Shown here one piece after another: positions 56,664 to 64,000 of a DNA stretch of 64,000 nucleotides (the stretch's first letter is position 1; every line of letters starts with the position of its first letter). Under the pieces are notes generated by a model. That model saw nothing but the letters and a program-made list of their open reading frames with translations. It was not told the DNA's origin and did not search any database. This DNA is from Pseudeuparius sepicola (taxonomy: Eukaryota; Arthropoda; Insecta; Coleoptera; Anthribidae): contig OY987298.1 in assembly GCA_963920635.1 (NCBI GenBank), positions 36,859,787-36,923,786 of the forward strand, read 5' to 3'. Made by a program: the position numbers and the translations under genes.

Positions 56664-59600
56664 TAGGTACCTACTAACACTAACTTATCACTATAACTAT
56701 AGCTACATTTTATTTGCCACCCTAAGCCTTTACACTGCATTTTTTGATCATACTGGCGACTATGGCGTGCAAATTGAAGTGTTTTTTTTTATGGGAAATA
56801 GCGTCTAATATCTCTAATTTGGTGATAACTTGTTCCGTAAAATTCCATTCCGACAACAATGGTCAACGGAATGTTCTAAATAATGTTTTAAATTAAAGAT
56901 TATCCTTGCCAATTGATATTTATCGTTTTACATAGTAATACGACAGTGTCGTCGTTAAAAATGAAAAAAAAAATACACCTACAATAAACTTTTGTTCGAA
57001 TTTGAAATCAGCTAATACTCCGAATTCGTAAGGCAAAACTGTAAACAAATAGCAGGTCGTGTCAGGTGTGAAATAAAATTATTGTATCAACAGGAATTTT
57101 TGACGGTGTTAATACAGCAGCAGAATTATATATTTTTTAAAAGTTCGTTTTGGAAAAAAAGGAAAATTCCAATTTCCTTGCACAAGTTGACGAAAAAAAA
57201 ATATATTTTCCGACCCAAAAGTGCATTTTTCCCCACGCGTCACTTCTGCCAATCAATTTTTGGGCTAGTGAAGATATAAGTTATTAATTTTCCATGTTTT
57301 CCCCGGGGGCCAAACTTAAAATTACTATTTTCCGACTCAGCATCGATTTACCTTTCAACCCTCTCCAAGGCATAAATGAGAAAATCAGTAAGGAAAATCT
57401 GTCACTGTCTGACGGTCTATATTCGCAATGTTATGCCATGATACATGATGTTATGCTAGTAAAAAGAAACCCTATTGCATCAGCGACATAAATTAAAACT
57501 TGTTAAATAAAACCGAATGAAAAATATAAATATTATTTTATAAGAAATAAATAAATAAATAATCCAAATGAATATTCGAAAATTCTGCTAAGGCTCGTCC
57601 GAGAACATACATTCTAAAATAAGACAAAAATAATGAAAATGGGAAGTTAGCACAAATTACAAAAAACTTAAAGTTTTCCATACATTCCTGGGCAGATATA
57701 GGGTGTTGTAGAATATATAAATAGCCGTAATGAGCGCAAAAAATTAAGATACCCGTGCTCAAAATCAAGAGCCCAGGGACCCTTAAAAAGGGTCAAAAAA
57801 TTGTTTTTTTGTCATAACTTTTTAACGGATTGACCGATTTCACTTAGCTTTGGCGAGGATGGGTGGAAAATCATTGTGCATGACTTGATATGGTCAGGTT
57901 TAGCGTCTCCGCTAGGGGGCGCCTCTGCCGCACATGCCGCCTGAGTTTTTAAAGTAAATTTTTGCTTTCCTACATAATTTCCTTCCACATAAAAAGTATT
58001 CTTAAGATACAGAGTGTTTAAGTTATAAAAAATATAAATAATATTGGACGCTGGTTTACTCTGTCAGACACCGATACCGAAAATAGTTCTGGTACATAAG
58101 CTGTTAGATTTATCTTTGGAACGTTAATTATCATCTCATTAAAGTAATCGAAATCATTCGAACCTATAAATTGAAATTTAAGAAATGTTACCTATTCGAA
58201 TCCCTCTTTAAACATTTTTCAGTTTCCTACGCCACTGGCTCGATTTAAAAGTCCACATGCGAACTCTTTAGCGATTGTTTAACTAAGGAACGCAGGCGAT
58301 TGCCCGCCATAAGTAGCTCATGTGCTCTCCTCAATTGAAAAGGTCGCTTTGTAATTATTGACGTCAGAATGAAAACTGTTTTGAATTATTATTGGCACAT
58401 GGCGGGAGAGGTTTAAGACATCAACGAGCGTTCAAATAAAATCTATAGCTGTACGCCTGGTATAGCTTTTATAGGAGTTAAAGTCACCAATAATGTTCAA
58501 TCAATGTGCCTCCTCTTGCCCTGGTGCGGGAAAAAAGGATGCACAGTGCGCGCTTCATTCCAACAACCCAAGAGACAGGACTTGCGTGTCTAGAATGGGC
58601 TCTGCTTGTCATTGGTCCTTAAAAAGCTCATGGACCCTCTCAGTCACCAAAGTCAAAAAAAAACGTCACCCATCCATGAGCAGACCGAGCGCGCCGTTGC
58701 TTTGCCTTCCCCCCGCCAACGACTGACAAACCTAGCTGGACTCACGGCGACGCGCGGCCTATTCCCCTATGTCTACCAAAACGGTGAAAGTACGGTATAT
58801 ATTGCTGTAACTAAATCGAGCAGAATGAGGTACGGCGCAGAAACTACGTCTATGTAACTCATTCATTCGCTAGATATTTGCTACTAGTTTACTGGGTGAT
58901 CCAAATATTTAATACCTATAGAAATAATAATTATTTATTTAGTGTTCGTGACTGACCGGACTATCTTGATCGGTCATTTTGGGTCACGCAATTGGACAAA
59001 TTCGAAAACTGCAGAAAAGTGTGCCATTCAATCGGTCATATGTTTCACATCAAAATCAAAATACATAAGTATTATTTTGATGATATATAATTATGATTAT
59101 ATTATATAATTTTGATTGATGAAAAAATGAAACACTTGTGGAAATATGGACCTCAAATAAAAGTTAAATCATATGCTTTGCTCACTGGACCAATTGTGCG
59201 TGAATTTTGCCTACTTACTCAACCAGAACCAAATACTTGCCAACATTGTCAGTTCTCAGTAAGTTCTAAAATTCTATGTGTATCTTGTTCAATGTGCCTG
59301 TTATGTGTTGTCATTTTATTGTTGAGTATCTAATTAGCTCTAATTCCCCCGAAAAAGACAGCCTTTTGAGGGGTTTTAAATGTTTATTTTAAAGTTGTAT
59401 ATTTATTGTTTGTTTATATTAAAGTTGTATATTTATTGTTTGTTTATTTTAAAGTTGTATATTCAATTGTATGTAAATATTTCAATTTTTCGTTACAAAT
59501 AAACATTGGTCTGATAGCAAATTTTGATAAGGTCATGAATAAATATGTTAATTTAGTTTAATAAAACTAGAATTATTTAAATTTGTTTTAAAACGTGAAA

Positions 59601-59904
59601 ATAAATAGGCATTTGTTAAATGTGAATTTACGAAAACACTCTTGTGCAGATTTTCACGCCTTTTTTGTCGGGAATTTCACAGCTAAAATGTATGAAATTT
59701 GCGTTATGTAGGCCATTTAAAATGCAATGTCAACATGGCAAATAAGTTGAAGCCTTGTCTAGGATAGACAAGGGTTGAAGTGTATGGCTGTAGTTTTTGG
59801 CAAAAGTACCAAGATCTGACGGTACGGCGAGATGGCCGGAGAACGGGTCAACATATTTAATGAAACTTTTTCAGGTAAATCATTTCCCGTTATCGAGTTA
59901 TTAA
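56664..59904. other. no gene recognised; CTCF-like motif and a GC-richer patch
   Basis: CCGCTAGGGGGCGCC lies at 57909-57923. At 58490-58860 the DNA is GC-richer, with overlapping ORFs but no family motif. It could be an upstream exon or promoter of a minus-strand gene such as gem, but nothing ties it to one. Confidence 0.3.
59381..59463. repeat. 36-bp tandem repeat, about 2.3 copies
   Basis: TGTTTATTTTAAAGTTGTAT plus ATTTATTGTT is repeated in direct order with one or two changes. Confidence 0.85.
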
Positions 59905-60854
59905 GGATTTTCGGCGAAAAAAAAACGACCAACGCAGATGGGACGCATCTTTTTTACGTGATTGGTCGGCATTTCCCGTCACCATTGAATAACCTCAATC
60001 AATGCCGTCACCTAAAAGCCAAAGTCCGAAAACTGTCAGAAATTGCCGTTTTTCGCCGAGCTACAACTAAGTTATTTCGGCTCGGGCTCTGGGGTCGGAA
60101 TTTTTAAAGCTTCCCTCAAGTCTTCAGGTGAGGTGCAGATGCTTCCGGTGCCCCCGAAAAATTAAAAAATGAGAAAAAACACGCCATTTGTAAGAGCGGT
60201 TCCTCAGGACTTCCCGTCAATTTCGCTAATTCTACAGCCGTCCCGTTTTTCGAAACTTGAAAGTCGGGAGTCGGGACGGATTTTCGAGGTTTCTTTCGGT
60301 ACCTAGTGGAGGAAGGTACAAGACCCAATTAAGAAATTTACCACCTCCTTCGATTTTTAGAACGGCACTTTTGGAATTTGTCAAAAGACTTTTGCGAAAA
60401 AGTAGTAGGTAAATATGTTCGTGGGACGGGTTGTCATTAAAAATTAACCACAACTTCTTTAAATAACAATGATCGGGCCCATATTACTCGCTTCAAGCAC
60501 AGACTAACGAGTAATACAGACAATTCCTTAGCGACATGTGTCAAAAGGATACTCGCTTTTTAGCGAAATCTCTTCTGAATACATGAATAATGTGCATTTT
60601 ATTTGATTGATTTTACGTTAATCTACATAGCAAAGAGATTGTACGAGAACCATGTAGGTATGCTTAAAAACTGTCTGTGTTTCTGTAAATTGAAATGGAG
60701 ACTCGCTTATTTTTGACACATGTCCGTAAGGAGGCTTCTGTTGCAAAGCTATTTATTCTGTGCTTCAAGTAAAGAAATGTACTCTCTACATTTTACATAA
60801 AACCTTATTCTTAATCTTATTAGAGTTGAAATCATGCGGCCGGCTCTTGGACTA
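59905..60854. repeat. left arm of a large inverted repeat
   Basis: It is the inverse match of 63285-63942 over about 660 bp, from GGATTTTCGGCG (59905) to CGGCTCTTGGACTA (60854). Shared blocks include GACCAAC, GGTGCCCCCGAAAAATTAAA, ACTTCCCGTCAATTTCGCTA-like and CATGCGGCCGGCTCTTGGAC. The left arm alone carries a 265-bp insertion (60498-60762). ORFs on both strands here are not conserved in frame with the other arm. Confidence 0.9.
60498..60762. mobile_element. 265-bp TIR element inserted in the left arm
   Basis: The flanking duplication CTTCAAG (60491-60497 and 60763-60769) and the TIR CACAGACTAACG/CACAGAATAAAT, with inner inverted GACATGTGTCAAAA, define the element. The other arm (about 63377) has a single uninterrupted CTTCAAG site, so it preserves the empty site. 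Confidence 0.85.
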
Positions 60855-63284
60855 TAATAAAATGGCTTTAATCAGTCATGAGAAAATTAATTACGGTCAT
60901 CATCCAAAGCAATCAGAAATTGACTAATAAATTTTTCTCGTCGTTCAAAATCTGTTTTTAATACTCGCTGGATGATAGAGTAATTTAAATTCATTACTCT
61001 TGAGCATTCTCTGATTTTTGTCTCAGCCTTTTCACTAAAAATATGGGTAAAATAAACTTGAATTTTAAATTAATGAGAACACAATCTTATACAAATGCTT
61101 CAGAATTGCTGTCTAATTAATTTTCAAGTTTTATGAGACATTTCCGTTCTAGAATATTTCGATCGGGATATCTCTCTGCATATTATAGCCTTAGTGCAGA
61201 GACTGCGTTTTCCTAGCCTCTCCATAAATTAATAACATATCCACTTTTCCATTGTGAGAAAATATATAATAATATTTTTTGGAAATATATAATAATTATT
61301 TATATAGATTTACCTAAAACACACTAATAGATATTACAACACTGACAGATTGATGACAGAAAGCAAAATTTGTCTTTCCAAGGTCAATTTGTTTTTCGTG
61401 CTCCCTCTACTTCGAAAATAACGCAAAAATGCAAGAAACTTCAAACATTTAACGGCTGATTATAAAAAAAATGTAAGTATTTAAAAAAAATACTGTCGGG
61501 GCTTTTAAGCCTTGTAATAACATGTATGTTTCTGAGGAAAAATTTTTAGAGCGTCGCGACGCCTAGCGTCGTGTTTTATTTTCTCTAATTTATGCCAAAA
61601 CCTGTAGTGAAAAATGGCGAATAATAACACACTTTTGATAGAAATTAATTTGCTTTGGCCATTTTCGAGAAAAACGTAGTTCCCCAGATAAAGGAATCAC
61701 CCTGTAGTTTTCATTTCAATTTAAAATGCCTTCGTAACGAGTCACAAACCGAGTAATCAATATCACGCCGTCGAATGTTATTGACATAATTTTATATCAA
61801 TTTAGATTTTAAATAATGGGTTTGTTCCAACAATAGTTCTGAACCGGTTCTTAGAGATCTAGCTGGTTGAACACAGTTCTGGAATTACTGTTGGAACAAA
61901 GCTAATAATGCTCTTTTGTAGTAGGTACTTACTTTCTTCTTAAAAAAAAAATACCGACCCTTATAATGGCATTTTTTATCCGAACCTTGAACTTAAAGAA
62001 TTTTTGTTTTGAAAAGCAGCGCTCGCGGTTTGCCTGATCTCTCAATAAAGTATCTGTGTCTGTCCGGTCTCCTGTATGTATTGTGTATTTTCGTTTTAAA
62101 TAAGATTTTTTACAAATTTCAATATTCCTTAGAATAATAATTTTATTCTAGATACTACCAAAGAAAATTGCGTAGTACCATTTTCTTTGATACTACATAA
62201 TACCTCTAGCTAGACTTCGCCTCTACTGGAGTAGTAGTTCCACACTTTTTTAATTGTATTATGTTTGAAGCGTCTGTGTATTGTAGTGCACTGTCACTAT
62301 TATTATTATTATAGATTATCTGTAATAGCCTACAGAGTGAAAGGCTGTAGTAGTTCTGGACCTACCTTAAAAATATACCAAAAACTGGCTTAGGACGAAC
62401 ATCTTATATTCACACAAATATCTCATGTAATCCCATTAAAAACAATTAAAATTTGTGCTACAATCGTTGTGTAGACTGGACGAATGTTACAAAATAAAAT
62501 AAAGATAACTTATCAAGATAGTGTTTGCAAGATTGCAACCAAAATAAATCCGGACTACCTACTGTTCAACAAGTAATCCATCATGTCCGTAATGACGTCA
62601 CTGTGGCAAAATTATGCGCTTCGAAAACTGCACTGCATCGCAGAACCAGAATTTTAAGCAGAAATGAGAAACTAAATAAATACGAAACTAAGTAATCACG
62701 ATATTATATGTACAATAAATTCAAAACGCTAATGATAAAGCGTGTTACTTAAGATAAGAACGAGATAGGTCCTTGTCGTTTCGTTTAATATTGAAAAGAA
62801 ATAATATTAACTATGAGACCCACATAATTGTGTAAAGAATTTTAAATAAATCGTACGACAACTATAACATAATTTTAGAAAAATAATAATAGATATAGCC
62901 CATAAATAAGTGTGATGACAAAAAGTCAACTACACAAATGAATAATTATTATTGTTAAACCTGGACAAATCAATTCGTATCTAGTTTTTAGCAACGTCCT
63001 TAAAAAAACGGAAGTATAAGTTCTACTTAATTAAATTTTAAGCAGTGCCCGCATATTACAGGAGGTTACATTAAAAAATATATTTTGAATATTCCTTCCG
63101 AGCAAATTCATGAATCTCCCGTGAAAAAATCATATTCCGTTATCTGTGTCATAAAATCCAAAAAAAAATTAAAATTTGGAAAAGATTGCTCTTCTCGTCA
63201 AGAAGTGCAAGGAGTAAGTGCAATGCTAAATTAATAAATATAAATTAAGGAACAATTATTGTAAATTTTGAATAACTTTTGTAC
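60855..63284. other. spacer of the large inverted repeat, no gene
   Basis: 2.4 kb of AT-rich sequence with the 80-bp palindrome at 61821. No transposase or other coding relic is visible, so if the pair is a transposon it is non-autonomous. Confidence 0.5.
61821..61900. repeat. 80-bp imperfect palindrome, ends TTTGTTCCAACA
   Basis: TTTGTTCCAACAATAGTTCT pairs with AATTACTGTTGGAACAAA, and AACCGGTTC and AGATCTAGCT are further palindromic pieces inside. It lies in the spacer of the large inverted repeat. It is probably a tiny TIR element. Confidence 0.8.
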
Positions 63285-63942
63285 TAGTCCAAGAGCCGGC
63301 CGCATGATTTCAACTCTCATGAGCTTATAGAATAAGATGTTATGTAAAATGTAGAGAGTATATTTCTTTACTTGAAGCGAGTAGGTTGCCTCAGATAATA
63401 TGGGCCCGATCATTGTTATTTAAAGAAGTTGCGGATAATTTTTATTTTTTTAATAGGTACAACCCGTGCCACGAACATATTTACTACTTTTTCGCAATCT
63501 TTTGACAAATTCGAAAAGTGCCGCTCTAAAAATCGAAGAAGATGGTAAATTTCTTAATTGGGTCTTGTACTTTCCTCCGGTACTAAAAGAAATCTCGAAA
63601 ATCCGATATTTAACCAAATTTCCCGACTCCCGATTTCCAAGTTTCGAGAAACGGGACGGCTGTAGAATTAGCGAAATTGACGGGTAATCTTGAGGAACCG
63701 CTCTTATAAATTGCGTGTTTTTTCTCATTTTTTAATTTTTCGGGGGCGCAGGAAACATCTGCACCTCACCTGAAGATTTGAGCCCAGAGCCCCGAGGCCG
63801 AAATAACTTAGCTGTAGCTCGGCGAAAAAGGGCAATTTCTGACAGTTTACGGACTTTGGCTTTTAGGTGACGGAAAATGCCGACCAATCACGTAAAAAAG
63901 ATGCATCCCACCTGTGTTGGTCGTTTTTTTCGCCGAAAATCC
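63285..63942. repeat. right arm of the large inverted repeat
   Basis: The inverse of 59905-60854 minus the 265-bp insertion. It begins TAGTCCAAGAGCCGGCCGCA and ends TTTTCGCCGAAAATCC, 58 bases before the window edge. The divergence between arms looks moderate, several per cent by eye. ORFs of 73 and 92 codons here have no counterpart in frame in the left arm. Confidence 0.9.
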
Positions 63943-64000
63943 AAAAAAAAGTTCTTTCTAGCGCGAAATAATAATTCCATACCCTCCTAAGAGTTAGTAC

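Noticed and set aside
56440..56808. 122-codon plus-strand ORF
   Set aside because: Runs from inside the 56 kb TIR element across its boundary into unrelated flank, so it is not a single coding unit.

Overview
The window is eukaryotic DNA from an arthropod, most likely an insect. It is AT-rich and intron-rich, coding DNA is sparse, and it is crowded with DNA transposons, short terminal-inverted-repeat (TIR) elements and long foldback repeats. I see no rRNA, CRISPR array or bacterial operon. The species cannot be fixed from the sequence alone. The repeat content suits a large insect genome, and a hemipteroid is only a guess.

The one confidently identified host gene is an ortholog of the CP2 transcription factor gemini (Drosophila gem, vertebrate TFCP2) on the minus strand, from about 47.1 kb down to at least 31.2 kb. 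Six coding exons (47014-47125, 43323-43618, 40590-40816, 40314-40526, 36906-37169, 31195-31262) have AG/GT borders and fully consistent phases and cover the N-terminal region and the CP2 DNA-binding domain. A seventh segment ending at 42700 looks like an alternative first exon: a start codon plus one base, then a perfect donor, in the phase the 40816 exon needs. The C-terminal SAM-like and dimerisation region was not found. Weaker exon-like segments on the minus strand lie at 20.7, 13.1, 11.5 and 6.9-7.1 kb. The last is clearly codon-biased but carries a one-base frameshift.

Several mobile elements have exact boundaries: a hAT with a DUF659-type relic (2060-2967, target duplication GTTATCAT); a solo LTR (16449-17019, duplication ACCT); a long-TIR Tc1/mariner element with a 358-codon transposase frame broken by a 38-nt palindromic insertion (21742-23719, TA); a PIF/Harbinger element with transposase pieces and a MADF-like ORF (about 26974-29751), interrupted by a hAT (27839-28880, duplication CAATAAAG) that itself contains a 195-bp short TIR element; and a second hAT (31740-33005, duplication GTAAAAAC). 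A Jockey-like reverse transcriptase fossil lies at 29898-30295.

Much of the rest consists of inverted-repeat elements, many ending in TA/CAGGGTG, which resembles the TIR of the Tc1/mariner copy. This suggests a family of non-autonomous relatives. A large inverted repeat (59905-60854 against 63285-63942) and a perfect 164-bp inverted duplication (50402-50565 against 50719-50882) stand out. The right end of the window is repeat, and 48.7-59.9 kb, upstream of the first gem exon seen, shows no recognisable coding exon apart from a possible LINE tail.
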